From Saccharopolyspora montiporae (lineage in GTDB: Bacteria > Actinomycetota > Actinomycetes > Mycobacteriales > Pseudonocardiaceae), in assembly GCF_015209505.1 (NCBI RefSeq), contig NZ_JADEYC010000042.1, positions 1 through 60,308 on the forward strand: a DNA stretch of 60,308 bases, written 5' to 3'. This document shows, in pieces, positions 42,602 to 51,234 of this stretch (position 1 is the stretch's first letter; each line of letters starts with the position of its first letter). The position numbers and the translations under genes are program-made. Below the pieces are notes generated by a model. That model ran no database searches, had not been told where the DNA came from, and worked only from the letters and a program-made list of their open reading frames with translations.

Positions 42602-42652
42602 ACCGGCAGCGTAGGGCGGTGGCCGGTGCGCGGCCGGGCGGTTGGGCGTTGG

Positions 42653-43309
42653 TCAGCCGCCCCAGCCGCCGGGCAGCGCGGCGACACCGAACGTGCCCCC
42701 TTCCGGGCCGGTGACCAGCGTGGTGCTGCCCAGTACCGGGTGCTCGCGGGTGGCGGTGTCGGCGCCGAGCCCGCCTGCGTGGTCGGCCGCCGCGGGGACG
42801 TCGTCCACCGCGAAGTAGCACAACCATCCCCGCTCGGCTCCCGGGCACCGCTGGGCCGTGCGGGACGAGATGGGCCGCCCGTCGGCCAGGTATTCGGCGC
42901 CGGGATGGGCGACGACGTCCCAGCCAAGGGTGCCGGCCCAGAACCGGTCGGCACGCACATCGTCGCTGGTGAAAAGATCGATCCAGCAGGGCTCGCCGGC
43001 ACGCGGTGCGGGCGCGCGCGGTCCGTGCTGGGCGCGGCCGGCGGCGAGGGCGGCCTCAGTGCCGTCCGGACCGTTGAGCGTGCCGTGATGCGACGCGCCG
43101 GCCAGGACCGGCCGCCATCCGCACGGCTGCCCACTGCGCCCGGCGAGGATGCGTGCGCAACAGCGAGCCCCCACCCAGCAGTCGATGCCGCCGACGGACG
43201 GTTCGGTGTGCCAGCCGAGCAGGTCCCGGCAGAACTGCGCGGACCGGGCGGGCCGGTCGCTGATGAGTTCGGCACGACGCAGCCCGCGGGCCACCACTCC
43301 TGGCGACAC
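42653..43309 (-). CDS. Two-domain VOC family protein
   Basis: A 218-residue protein with two VOC modules. The first is around SAQFCRDLLGWHTEPSVGGI and the second around RADRFWAGTLGWDVVAHPGA and GWLCYFAVDDVPAAADHAGG, ending in EGGTFGVAALPGG. This double arrangement resembles the CFP30B/hydroxylase-type family found in actinomycetes; the function is unknown. The start is a GTG at 43309, close to a TAGGGG sequence. It is transcribed leftward, upstream of dedA with 50 bases between. Confidence 0.75.
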   Translation of the reverse strand: MSPGVVARGLRRAELISDRPARSAQFCRDLLGWHTEPSVGGIDCWVGARCCARILAGRSGQPCGWRPVLAGASHHGTLNGPDGTEAALAAGRAQHGPRAPAPRAGEPCWIDLFTSDDVRADRFWAGTLGWDVVAHPGAEYLADGRPISSRTAQRCPGAERGWLCYFAVDDVPAAADHAGGLGADTATREHPVLGSTTLVTGPEGGTFGVAALPGGWGG

Positions 43310-43409
43310 GTTCCCCTATCCCCGACTCGCCGGTCCGTGCGGACCGGTCTCGTTGCGACCGCGCTCCATCCTGCTCAAGGGCGGACCCGGCCACAAGGCC
43401 CGTCGGCGC

Positions 43410-43763
43410 TCACCGCAGCCGTTCCAGCTCCGCAGCGACCTGCACCACCTGGTGGGCGAGTTTGCGCACATCGGTCGGGTCGGTGGCGTCGTCCACGGCG
43501 GTGACCACGTCCTCGGCCGCGCAGCGCAGCTGGAACAACCGGTCCTGCAGGTCGGCCAGCTCGGCTGCCGACAGCACCACGGCGTCCTCCGGAAGTCCGC
43601 CGCGGTGCACGCTGGTGCGGCGCTCGTAGGCGCGCTGCCTGCAGGACTGGGCGCAGTACAACCGGGGCCTGCCCTGTCTGCCGGTTTCCGGGACGCGACG
43701 GCCGCACCACGCGCAGTACCGGACCCGTCGCGGACGTCCGGTCGGGCTCTGCGGGATCTCCAC
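43410..43763 (-). CDS. Zinc-ribbon protein, conserved actinobacterial type
   Basis: A 117-residue protein. The N-terminal YCAWCGRRVPETGRQGRPRL and YCAQSCRQRAYERR supply four cysteines (C-x2-C and C-x3-C) of a zinc ribbon followed by a basic helix, the pattern of small actinobacterial zinc-finger proteins. The C-terminal half is helical and could form a coiled coil (LSAAELADLQDRLFQLRCAA). A nucleic-acid or protein-binding role is likely, but no function is established. The start is a GTG at 43763 without a good ribosome binding site. Confidence 0.65.
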   Translation of the reverse strand: MEIPQSPTGRPRRVRYCAWCGRRVPETGRQGRPRLYCAQSCRQRAYERRTSVHRGGLPEDAVVLSAAELADLQDRLFQLRCAAEDVVTAVDDATDPTDVRKLAHQVVQVAAELERLR

Positions 43764-44257
43764 GGTTGATCACGCTAGCGCAGGGGGCCGCCACCGCAGG
43801 CGAGGATCCGGTCCGGCGGTGTGGGCGGATCGACGCACCCGCTCGGCGGGCCCGACATAGCCGGAATATGCCGGTACACTCCGCCCCCGGGACCTCCGGG
43901 GATCCGCGATCCCGGAGGGCGCCGGGAAGCGGCGATCCGCCGGACGGCATGGTGCCGCACACCGACCAGCGATCTCCGTCCCACTCGCCATCCGGGAGGA
44001 GACCGAGTTGACCTGGGTGACGGAGCGTCTGGCACTATCACCCGTTCGAACGCACCTTGGGTTCGCACGCGGGTCGGTTCCGTCATGAACCCGCCCGGTG
44101 CGCATCCCTGGAGGGGAAACACCGGCCGGTCGGTGAACAACGTCACGGCTGGCCACCAGGAGTACGACACCGGGAACACACGGCACCCCTGCCGTCGTTG
44201 CACACGGTGAGCACAACCGCCCGGGCTCGGGACCGGGCCGAAGTGAAAGGAACCGTC
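43764..44257. other. Long divergent intergenic region with a hairpin
   Basis: No supported gene. A strong stem (CCTCCGGGGATC with GATCCCGGAGG, one bulged G, loop CGC) lies at 43893-43918. The promoters of the leftward zinc-ribbon gene and of rbpA must lie here; a sigma-R-like promoter for rbpA is given separately. Confidence 0.45.
44173..44199 (+). promoter_or_regulatory. Possible sigma-R-type promoter of rbpA
   Basis: GGGAAC ending at 44177 and GTT at 44197-44199, separated by 19 bases, approximate the GGAAT-N18/19-GTT consensus of SigR/SigH promoters. rbpA is a known SigR target in Streptomyces coelicolor. The match is partial and the start point would be about 50 bases before the gene. 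Confidence 0.4.
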
Positions 44258-44596
44258 ATGGCCGACCGCGTTCTGCGTGGCAGCCGGCTCGGAGCGGTGA
44301 GCTACGAGACGGACCGCAACCACGACCTCGCACCGCGCCGGACGGTGCGCTATGCCTGCCCGAAGGGCCACGAATTCGAGGTCCCGTTCTCCGACGATGC
44401 CGAGGTGCCGCCGAACTGGGAATGCCGCCTGCACGGCACGGAGTCGAAGATCATCGACGGGAACGAACCGGAGCAGAAGAAGGCCAAGCCTCCGCGCACC
44501 CACTGGGACATGCTGCTGGAGCGGCGCACCGTTCCGGAGCTCGAAGAGCTGCTCAACGAGCGGCTCGACATGCTGCGCGCCCGCCGCGGCGGCTGA
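44258..44596 (+). CDS. rbpA: RNA polymerase-binding protein RbpA
   Basis: A 112-residue actinobacterial protein that binds RNA polymerase and the principal sigma factor, stabilising open complexes. The N-terminal tail (MADRVLRGSRLGAVSYETDR) is followed by the core domain (YACPKGHEFEVPFSDDAEVP and WECRLHG, with two of the zinc-type cysteines), a basic linker (EPEQKKAKPPRTHWDML) and the sigma-interacting helix (RRTVPELEELLNERLDML). The ATG at 44258 follows GAAAGG. A perfect terminator hairpin stands 26 bases after the stop. Confidence 0.97.
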   Translation: MADRVLRGSRLGAVSYETDRNHDLAPRRTVRYACPKGHEFEVPFSDDAEVPPNWECRLHGTESKIIDGNEPEQKKAKPPRTHWDMLLERRTVPELEELLNERLDMLRARRGG

Positions 44597-44621
44597 GCAC
44601 CCCGCTCAGCAGGATTCCGAT

Positions 44622-44658
44622 CGAAGCGCCCGGTCCCGTCGCGGGGCCGGGCGCTTCG
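44622..44658. terminator. Terminator hairpin after rbpA
   Basis: CGAAGCGCCCGG (44622-44633) pairs perfectly with CCGGGCGCTTCG (44647-44658); the loop contains a further CCC/GGG pair. It lies between the convergent rbpA and mannosyltransferase genes and can serve both. Confidence 0.8.
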
Positions 44659-44678
44659 CACGTCCGGGACCGGTTCGG

Positions 44679-45464
44679 TCAGCGCAGGACCGAGCGGACC
44701 GCGTGCCACGCCTGGTTGCCGCGGCGGCGCACACCCCACTTGGTCACCCGCACCAGCGCTTCGCGCACGATCGACCCGCTCATCTTGGACTCCCCCGCTT
44801 CCCGGTCGACGAAGGTGATCGGGAGCTCCACCACGGTGTAGCCGGCTTCCACGGCCCGCCAGGTGAGGTCGACCTGGAAGCAGTAGCCCTGCGAGGCGAT
44901 GCTGTCCAGGTTCAGCGCCGCCAACACGTCGGCGCGGTAGACGCGGAAGCCGGCCGTGATGTCGTTGACCGGCACGCCGAGTGCGACCTTCGAGTAGACG
45001 TTGGCACCGCGGGACAGCATCTGGCGATGCCACGGCCAGTTCACCACCCGGCCGCCCGGCACGTACCTGCTGCCGACCACCACGTGCGGCGGGTCGCTCC
45101 CCTCGCCCAGTGCGCCGAGCAACCTGGGCAGATCCTCGGGGGCGTGCGAGCCGTCGGCGTCCATTTCCACCAGCACGTCATAACCGCGCCGCATGGCCCA
45201 TTCGAACCCGGCCACGTACGCGGCGCCGAGCCCCGCCTTGTCCGTTCGGTGCAGCACGTGCACCCGGGCGTCGGCCGCGGCGAGCTCGTCGGCCAGGTCC
45301 CCGGTCCCGTCCGGGCTGTCGTCATCGACCACCAGCACGTGCGCCTCGGGGACGGCGGTGAGCACCCGCCGCAGAACCGGTTCCAGGTTCTCCCGCTCGT
45401 CGTAGGTGGGCACCACCACCAGGACCGAATCCGCTCCCGCCGAAGCGCCCCGCCCGTTGGCCAT
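44679..45464 (-). CDS. Polyprenol monophosphomannose synthase
   Basis: A 261-residue family 2 glycosyltransferase (Dpm1 type) that transfers mannose from GDP-mannose to polyprenol phosphate, the donor for lipoglycan and protein mannosylation. VVVPTYDERENLEPVLRRVL opens the GT-A fold, VLVVDDDSPDGTGDLADEL and LVEMDADGSHAPEDLPRL hold the acidic substrate and metal motifs, and DITAGFRVYRADVLA and SQGYCFQVDLTWRA are typical of this enzyme. The ATG at 45464 follows GGAAGCGG. It is downstream of lnt with 79 bases between; the two activities form one fused protein, Ppm1, in Mycobacterium tuberculosis. Confidence 0.92.
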   Translation of the reverse strand: MANGRGASAGADSVLVVVPTYDERENLEPVLRRVLTAVPEAHVLVVDDDSPDGTGDLADELAAADARVHVLHRTDKAGLGAAYVAGFEWAMRRGYDVLVEMDADGSHAPEDLPRLLGALGEGSDPPHVVVGSRYVPGGRVVNWPWHRQMLSRGANVYSKVALGVPVNDITAGFRVYRADVLAALNLDSIASQGYCFQVDLTWRAVEAGYTVVELPITFVDREAGESKMSGSIVREALVRVTKWGVRRRGNQAWHAVRSVLR

Positions 45465-45543
45465 CCGTTTCCGCTTCCTCCCAGCCGGCGGCTGCACCGG
45501 CGATATCCGGCCGCACCTGCGGCTTCCCGTTGCGCGTGCCCGC

Positions 45544-47118
45544 TCAGCCGCGTCCCCGCCGCGCGGCCACGACGACCGCACCGGCCGCGGCCAGGGCAAC
45601 GGCCCACATCGGGACCCCGCCCAGCCAGGTGGCCGGTGTGGTGGACGAGCGCAGCGGGACGTCGGCGATCAGGTTCTGCTCGGTGAACAGGTCCGTGCTC
45701 TGCACCACCGTCCCGTCCGGCTGCACCACGGCGCTGACACCGCTGGTCGCCGAGACCACCACGGCTCGACCGTGCTCGACCGCGCGCAGCTGGGACATGG
45801 CCAGCTGCTGGTGGCTCATCTCCGAGTGCCCGTACCAGGCGTTGTTCGTCGGCACGGTGAGCAGGGTGGCCCCCTCGCGCACCGCCCCGGTGAACACGTC
45901 GTCGTAGGCGACGTCGTAGCAGATGCCGATGCCGAGCCGCACCGGCCCGATGTCGAGCACCCCCGGCTCGTCGGCGGCGACCATGTCCTGCTGGAAGCGG
46001 TCCACGAACGGGCTGACCAGGCGGGCTACCGGGCGCATCGGGATCGTCTCCGCGAACGGCACCAGGTGCTGCTTGGTGTACTGCTGCCCGGCCCCGGTGT
46101 CGGCCTGCCACTCGAAGACCCGATTGCGCAGCTGGCCGTCCGGATCCAGGCTCAGCCCGCCCACCGCCAACGGGACCCCCAGGCGCTCGGCGACGCGGGA
46201 CAGCCCCGGATCGCTGCGGTCCGGGCCCCAGCTGCCGACCTGCTCGGGCAGCACCACCAGATCAGGGCGGGGCACGGCACCGGCCTGCACGTCCTCGGCG
46301 AGCCGTTCGGCACCGCGCAGGTGGTTCTCCCGCAGCACCGCGTCCTCGCTGAGCAGGCCGAGCCCCAGATTCGGTGCGTTGCCCTGGACCGCAGCCACGC
46401 GGGCGGTGCCCTCGGGGCCGGGTGCGTTGTCCAGCGAAGGCAGCACGGCCGCGCCCAGCGCGACCGGGGCCAGGACGGCAACCAGTGGGCCTGCCCACGC
46501 GCGCGGGCTGCGCGAGCCCTCCCGCAGCCGCCAGCCGAGCTCGGCGAGTCCGGAACCGGTCAGCGCGACGGCGAGGCCGACGGCCACCGCACCGCCCAGC
46601 GAGGCCAGCGGCAGGAACAGCCCGTTCGCCTGGGTGAACGCCAGTCTCCCCCAGGGGAATCCGCCGAACGGCACCGCGGAGCGCAGCGACTCGACGGCCA
46701 CGAACACGACCGCCGTCCACGCCGGAGCGGCACGCAGCCGGCCGACCAGCGCCATCCCGGCACCCGCTGCGCCGACGAACAGCGCCTGGACCGCGGCGAC
46801 ACCCAGCCAGGGCCACGGGCCGAAGTCCGCACCGAGGAAGTCCTGCAGCCACCCGAGCAGCGGGAGCAGGAACGCCAGGCCGAACAGCGTGCCCAGGCCG
46901 AATCCCGTGCGCATCCGACGTCCGCGTACCGCAGCCGCCAGCACCGCGAACGCCAGGGGCGCCACCCACCACGCCGGGCGCGGCGGCGACGCCGCGTACA
47001 GGGCGAAGCCCGCGGTTGCCACGGCCGCCGGGACCAGCAGTTGCCGCAGTCGGAAACGACGCGTCCGCACGGCTGCTCCGTCGCGGGAGCGGTGCGGACT
47101 CGTAGCGGGGACAACCAC
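45544..47118 (-). CDS. lnt: Apolipoprotein N-acyltransferase
   Basis: A 524-residue membrane enzyme that N-acylates the lipoprotein amino-terminal cysteine. About eight hydrophobic segments occupy residues 25-220 and a last one is at the C-terminus. The nitrilase-like domain carries the Glu-Lys-Cys triad: DLVVLPEQVGSWG, QYTKQHLVPFAETIP and GIGICYDVAYDDV, followed by LLTVPTNNAWYGHSEMSHQQ. The start is a GTG at 47118 after AAAAGG. It leads an operon with the mannosyltransferase gene. Confidence 0.93.
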   Translation of the reverse strand: MVVPATSPHRSRDGAAVRTRRFRLRQLLVPAAVATAGFALYAASPPRPAWWVAPLAFAVLAAAVRGRRMRTGFGLGTLFGLAFLLPLLGWLQDFLGADFGPWPWLGVAAVQALFVGAAGAGMALVGRLRAAPAWTAVVFVAVESLRSAVPFGGFPWGRLAFTQANGLFLPLASLGGAVAVGLAVALTGSGLAELGWRLREGSRSPRAWAGPLVAVLAPVALGAAVLPSLDNAPGPEGTARVAAVQGNAPNLGLGLLSEDAVLRENHLRGAERLAEDVQAGAVPRPDLVVLPEQVGSWGPDRSDPGLSRVAERLGVPLAVGGLSLDPDGQLRNRVFEWQADTGAGQQYTKQHLVPFAETIPMRPVARLVSPFVDRFQQDMVAADEPGVLDIGPVRLGIGICYDVAYDDVFTGAVREGATLLTVPTNNAWYGHSEMSHQQLAMSQLRAVEHGRAVVVSATSGVSAVVQPDGTVVQSTDLFTEQNLIADVPLRSSTTPATWLGGVPMWAVALAAAGAVVVAARRGRG

Positions 47119-47516
47119 CCGATCAACCTTTTCGCCTGCTGCGCACCGGTGCGGACCGGTGCGGACTTACTCCTCCGGGTGCGCGGGCGGACGCCGACCC
47201 GCTGCGGGGCGCACCGCACAAATGTACGCCGCGACCCGTGCTGTCGGCCGTTGCGGGCGGCGCGGCGCACACCGCTCGGGCGGGCAGCGGAGTCCCGGTG
47301 ATCCCACCGCTTCGAGTGATGCGAACGGCTGTTCGAGCGTGGATCGTGGAGTCCATGCTCCCCACTCGCCCCGTACCGGCTCCCCCAGCACCCACGTCCC
47401 CAGCACCCACGTCCCCGGCACCCGTTCGACCCGCACCCGTTCGACCGGGAACGCCACCGACCGCTTCCGGACGCGGTATCCGACCGCAGCGGGCGGGCCG
47501 TCCGGAACGGCGCCGC
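47119..47516. other. Intergenic region between lnt and the amidohydrolase
   Basis: About 400 bases with no supported gene. It is upstream of lnt and downstream of the leftward amidohydrolase gene. It contains a 15-base tandem repeat, given separately; proline- or valine-rich translations of this area are repeat artefacts. Confidence 0.5.
47383..47447. repeat. 15-bp tandem repeat, four copies
   Basis: CCCCAGCACCCACGT occurs twice in a row (47383-47397 and 47398-47412), followed by two copies of a related unit, GCACCCGTTCGACC with one more base, in the same 15-base step. All four keep the GCACCC core. It lies upstream of lnt. Confidence 0.7.
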
Positions 47517-49136
47517 TCACACGATGTCGTCGTCCTCGGGGTCACGCTTGAACAGGGTCCGGCCGCGCAGCACGGTGTGCAGGCACCGCGGCAGCCGAGC
47601 CTCGGGCGAGAGGTCGGGCAGCGGCGGGATCCCGGCGCGCGGATCGGTCGACCAGCGCTGCACCCGCGAATCCGGGGCCGCCACGACCAGCTCACCCGCG
47701 TCCCACACCGCGTACGTGGCCGGGGCTCCCGGCACCAGGGTCCCGGTGACGCCGTCGTCCACGCCCGCCGCCCGCCACCCACCACGGGTGTGCGCGGCGA
47801 ACGCCGCCCGGGGCGAGATCCCGAACCCCTCCGTGCGGTGGTGCACCGCCGCACGAACCGAACTCCACGGGTCGACGTGCGTCACCGGCGCATCCGAGCC
47901 GAACGCGAGCAGCACACCGTTGGCGGCCAACTTGGCGAACGGGTTGAGCCGGCTGCCCCGCCGAGTGCCCAACCGCTGGGCGTACATGTCGCGGCGGCCG
48001 CCCCAGGCCGCGTCGAACGCCGGTTGACCGGAGGCGACCACCCCGTAGGCGCCGAGTTCCGCGGCCTGCTCGTCGTCGATCATCTCCAGGTGTTCCAGCC
48101 GGTGGCGCAGCACGGCCAGCGCGGGCGCGCCGACCGTCTTGGCCGCTTGCCGGAAGCCTTCGCACACCTCGGAGACCCCGGCATCGCCGATCACGTGGAA
48201 CCCGGCCTGCACACCTGCCCGCGTGCACTGCACGAGGTGCTCGGCCACGGCCCGCGCATCCAGGTAGAGCACCCCGGCCGTCGACGGATCGTCGGCGTAG
48301 GGCTGACGCAGCGCCGCGGTGCGCGAGCCGACGGCACCGTCGACGAACAGATCTCCGGCCAGGCCGCGGGCCCCCAGTTCGGCGGCGCGGTCCACCGCAC
48401 CGAGCTCGCCCCAGTACCCGATCACCTCGGGCAATTCGCCGCGCGCCGACAGTGCCAGCAGATCCTTGAAGTCGTCGACGCCGGAGATGTCCGGACCCGC
48501 GCACTCGTGCACGCAGGCGATGCCTTGCGAGGCCGCGTGCCGCAGGAAGGCGAGCTGGGCTTCGCGGCGCTGATCCGCACCGAGCGACTCGCGGGCGGCC
48601 CGGCGCACGTGGTGGTGGGCGACGCGCGTCAGCGGGCCCTCGTCGCTCCAGCCCTCCGCGCCGGGCGCCAGCGGCGCTTGACGCACCAGAGCAGTGGACA
48701 CCAACGCCGAGTGGACATCGATCCGCGACAGGTAGACCGCCGCGCCTCCGGAAGCGCGGTCGATCTCGGCCCGGGTCGGTGGGCGGCGCTCCGGCCACCA
48801 GGTCTCGTCCCACCCGTGTCCCCAGACGAGTGTGCCCGGGTATTCCTCCACGTGATCGCGCAGGGCGTGCAAGAACTCGGTCAGGGACGCGCAGCCGGTC
48901 AGGTCGAGACCGTTGAGCAGCAACCCGGTGGAGGTCGCGTGCACGTGCGCGTCGACGAAGGCAGGCGCGACGAACGCACCGTCGAGGTCGACGACCTCCG
49001 CGTCCGGATGCAGCGCGCGGCCAACCTTGTCGCTGCCGACCCACGCAACGGTGCCATCGGTAACGGCCATCGCGGTGGCGTCGGCATCGACGGGCGAGTG
49101 GATGCGCCCGCCGAGCAACAACGTGGTGTCCGACAT
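47517..49136 (-). CDS. Amidohydrolase family protein, YtcJ-like
   Basis: A 539-residue TIM-barrel metal hydrolase. LDGAFVAPAFVDAHVHATST has the HxH metal motif, VWGHGWDETWWPERRPPTRA and IACVHECAGPDISGVDDF are typical of the amidohydrolase 3 (YtcJ) group, and FHVIGDAGVSEVCEGF and AFGSDAPVTHVDPWSSVRAA hold further histidines and the catalytic aspartate. The substrate is unknown; related enzymes act on formamides and N-acyl compounds. The ATG at 49136 follows GAAGGA. Cytoplasmic by absence of a signal peptide. Confidence 0.9.
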   Translation of the reverse strand: MSDTTLLLGGRIHSPVDADATAMAVTDGTVAWVGSDKVGRALHPDAEVVDLDGAFVAPAFVDAHVHATSTGLLLNGLDLTGCASLTEFLHALRDHVEEYPGTLVWGHGWDETWWPERRPPTRAEIDRASGGAAVYLSRIDVHSALVSTALVRQAPLAPGAEGWSDEGPLTRVAHHHVRRAARESLGADQRREAQLAFLRHAASQGIACVHECAGPDISGVDDFKDLLALSARGELPEVIGYWGELGAVDRAAELGARGLAGDLFVDGAVGSRTAALRQPYADDPSTAGVLYLDARAVAEHLVQCTRAGVQAGFHVIGDAGVSEVCEGFRQAAKTVGAPALAVLRHRLEHLEMIDDEQAAELGAYGVVASGQPAFDAAWGGRRDMYAQRLGTRRGSRLNPFAKLAANGVLLAFGSDAPVTHVDPWSSVRAAVHHRTEGFGISPRAAFAAHTRGGWRAAGVDDGVTGTLVPGAPATYAVWDAGELVVAAPDSRVQRWSTDPRAGIPPLPDLSPEARLPRCLHTVLRGRTLFKRDPEDDDIV

Positions 49137-49268
49137 GTCCTTCGTAATTCCCTGTTCCGGGTGTTCAACTGCGCAGTTCGCGGTCGGCCGAGGGGTCATG
49201 CACCCAGCCACGATCGTTCTCGCGAGCTTACCCGGAGCGCAAAGATCGCCGACGCCACGCCGACCCGA

Positions 49269-49922
49269 CTAGCCCCGCTGCTGGTCGTCCCGTCCGTCGG
49301 CCTGCTCGGACCGCCCCGGCCGGATGGACTGCTGGCCCGGATCGGCGGTCTCGTCGTCCTCGGTGACCGACACCACTTCGCCGTCGATCACATCGTCCGA
49401 ACCGCCCGAGCTCCCCGGAGCCCGGCCACGCCCGGAACCCGTCGCACCACCCGGACGCCGACCACCCGAACCCTGAGCACCCGGACCCTGAGCACCCCAC
49501 ATGCCCGCCATCCCGGGGTGTGCCTGCATCTGCTCGGCGTGCCTCCGCATCTGCTCCTGCAATCGCTGCGAGCGGCGCTCGGCAGCGCGCGCCATCCGCT
49601 TGCGGGCCGCAGCGCGTACCGGGGGCAGCAGCAGGACGAGGCCGGCGAGATCGGTGACGAAGCCCGGCACGATGATGAGCAGCGCTGCCCCGGCAACGAG
49701 CACCCCGTCGGAGAGCTCGCGTTCCGGAGGTGTGCGCTGCATCGCCGCCGTGCGGAACTCCTCCAGCGTGCGACGGCCTTCGCGGCGCAGCAGCCAGGAG
49801 CCCAGCAGTGCCGTGCCCAGCACCAACAGCAGGGTGGGCAGCACTCCGATCAGCTGGCCGACCAGGACGAGCACGCCGATCTCGACGACGGCCGCGACGA
49901 GAAGCAGGGGCAGCAACGGCAA
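49269..49922 (-). CDS. fxsA: FxsA family membrane protein
   Basis: A 217-residue protein. The first 140 residues match FxsA: hydrophobic start VVEIGVLVLVGQLIGVLPTL, then LLGSWLLRREGRRTLEEFRT, and LSDGVLVAGAALLIIVPGFV followed by TDLAGLVLLLPPVRAA. In Escherichia coli FxsA affects phage T7 exclusion by F plasmids. The last 75 residues are glycine/serine/glutamine-rich and acidic, an actinobacterial addition that is probably disordered. The start is a TTG at 49922 after AGGAGGG, as no ATG or GTG fits. Confidence 0.88.
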   Translation of the reverse strand: MPLLPLLLVAAVVEIGVLVLVGQLIGVLPTLLLVLGTALLGSWLLRREGRRTLEEFRTAAMQRTPPERELSDGVLVAGAALLIIVPGFVTDLAGLVLLLPPVRAAARKRMARAAERRSQRLQEQMRRHAEQMQAHPGMAGMWGAQGPGAQGSGGRRPGGATGSGRGRAPGSSGGSDDVIDGEVVSVTEDDETADPGQQSIRPGRSEQADGRDDQQRG

Positions 49923-50043
49923 CGGCGGGAACCCTCCTGTTGGTGGTACTCGTCCGGTTCAACGCATCGGGCCCGGTTTTTGCTCCCGAAATACCCAGAG
50001 GTGATGAAACCGATCGCGTCCGTGCCCCATAGACTTCTACCTG

Positions 50044-51111
50044 ATGCGGGCGCTCAAGTCGAAACCACTCATCTTCCTGGTCACCGGGAGCGTACTGGCG
50101 CTCGCTCTGCTGATGAGCGACCAGTACCTGCCCGGGCTGCCGATGCAGCCCAAACAGCTGCCGCCGGCCGTGGTCACCATCGGCGACAGCACGCTGTCCG
50201 GCGAAGGCGGCGGCGACTACGAGCCGGAGACCGACGGGCAGAACGGCAACTGGTGCCACCGCTCGCCGGAGGCCGTCGTGCACCAGCTGTCGCTCGACGA
50301 GGGCGTGACGCCGATCAACCTCGCCTGCTCGGGCGCCAAGACCGATGTGGTGGGCGCGAACCCGAAGGCCAAGCACGCCGAGGGCTCACAGACCGAGCAG
50401 TTGGCCGAGGCCGCACAGCGCTACCGGATCACCGACGTCGTGGTCCAGGTGGGGGCCAACGACGATCCGGGCTTCACCGACGTCGTCAACCGCTGCGTGG
50501 AGGCGTGGGCGCGCCAGGGCGAGCGGGGCTGCGCCGACCGCATCAAGTCCGCGTGGCCGGAACGCGTGGAGGCGATGAAGCCCAAGGTGCTCGGGGTCAT
50601 CGACGACATCCGCACGGCGATGAACGACGTCGGCTACACCCCGGGCAGCTACTCGTTGATCATGCAGTCCTACGCCTCGCCGGTGGGCCCGGACATCGAT
50701 CCGCAGCTGCAGAACCTCTCCGGCTGCCCGTTCCGCACCAGCGACCTGCGCTGGCTCCGGGACGAGGGCGTACCGGAGCTATCCGCCGGCCTGCGGGACG
50801 TCGCGCAGGCCAGCGGCGCTCGTTTCCTGGACCTCTCGAAGGCGGCGATCGGGCACGAGGCGTGCAGCGGGGATCCGCAGCAGGCCGACGGCGAGTGGTT
50901 CACCCGACTGACCGTGGACTGGGAGAGCCTGCAGGACGAGCAGCGCGCCGGGCACGCCATGCAGGAGTCGTTCCACGCCAACGCCGCCGGGCACAAGCAT
51001 CTGGCCGGCTGCCTGGACGACTTCGTCCGCAGCGATCTGCGCAATGCCGTGTGCCTGCCGGACGACCGCGGTCAGCTGCGCGCCGTTCCGGAACCCGCGG
51101 CGTCCCGCTGA
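50044..51111 (+). CDS. SGNH/GDSL-type secreted or membrane-anchored esterase
   Basis: A 355-residue protein with an N-terminal hydrophobic anchor or signal (PLIFLVTGSVLALALLM). VVTIGDSTLSGEGGGDY is block I with the nucleophile serine, NLACSGAKTDVV is block II with the glycine, VVVQVGANDDPGF is block III with the asparagine, and QESFHANAAGHKHLAGC is block V with the histidine (D replaced by F-H context). Six or more cysteines (WCHRS, RCVEAW, GCADR, GCPFR, ACSGD, GCLDD) suggest disulfides outside the cell. The ATG at 50044 is directly preceded by a TAGACT-like -10 region. Confidence 0.85.
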   Translation: MRALKSKPLIFLVTGSVLALALLMSDQYLPGLPMQPKQLPPAVVTIGDSTLSGEGGGDYEPETDGQNGNWCHRSPEAVVHQLSLDEGVTPINLACSGAKTDVVGANPKAKHAEGSQTEQLAEAAQRYRITDVVVQVGANDDPGFTDVVNRCVEAWARQGERGCADRIKSAWPERVEAMKPKVLGVIDDIRTAMNDVGYTPGSYSLIMQSYASPVGPDIDPQLQNLSGCPFRTSDLRWLRDEGVPELSAGLRDVAQASGARFLDLSKAAIGHEACSGDPQQADGEWFTRLTVDWESLQDEQRAGHAMQESFHANAAGHKHLAGCLDDFVRSDLRNAVCLPDDRGQLRAVPEPAASR

Positions 51112-51117
51112 CGACCG

Positions 51118-51143
51118 CGCGGTACCGGGGTTCCGGTACCGCG
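51118..51143. terminator. Perfect hairpin after the SGNH esterase gene
   Basis: CGCGGTACCGG (51118-51128) pairs with CCGGTACCGCG (51133-51143) around a GGTT tetraloop, seven bases after the stop codon. It also faces the end of the leftward Lrp gene. Confidence 0.75.
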
Positions 51144-51234
51144 TCTGGCGGCGCCGGGAACTACTACCGCCCGTGGAACGAGACCCCGGACCCGATGTTC
51201 CTTCCGAGCTCGGACGGTGGACCTCGCGGTCCGC

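Noticed and set aside
47383..47447. CRISPR array
   Set aside because: Units of 15 bases without unique spacers are a simple tandem repeat, and no cas genes are present in the window.
47167..47520. Small leftward protein of 117 residues with a valine/tryptophan repeat
   Set aside because: The repeat is only the translation of the 15-base DNA repeat; there is no ribosome binding site or family.
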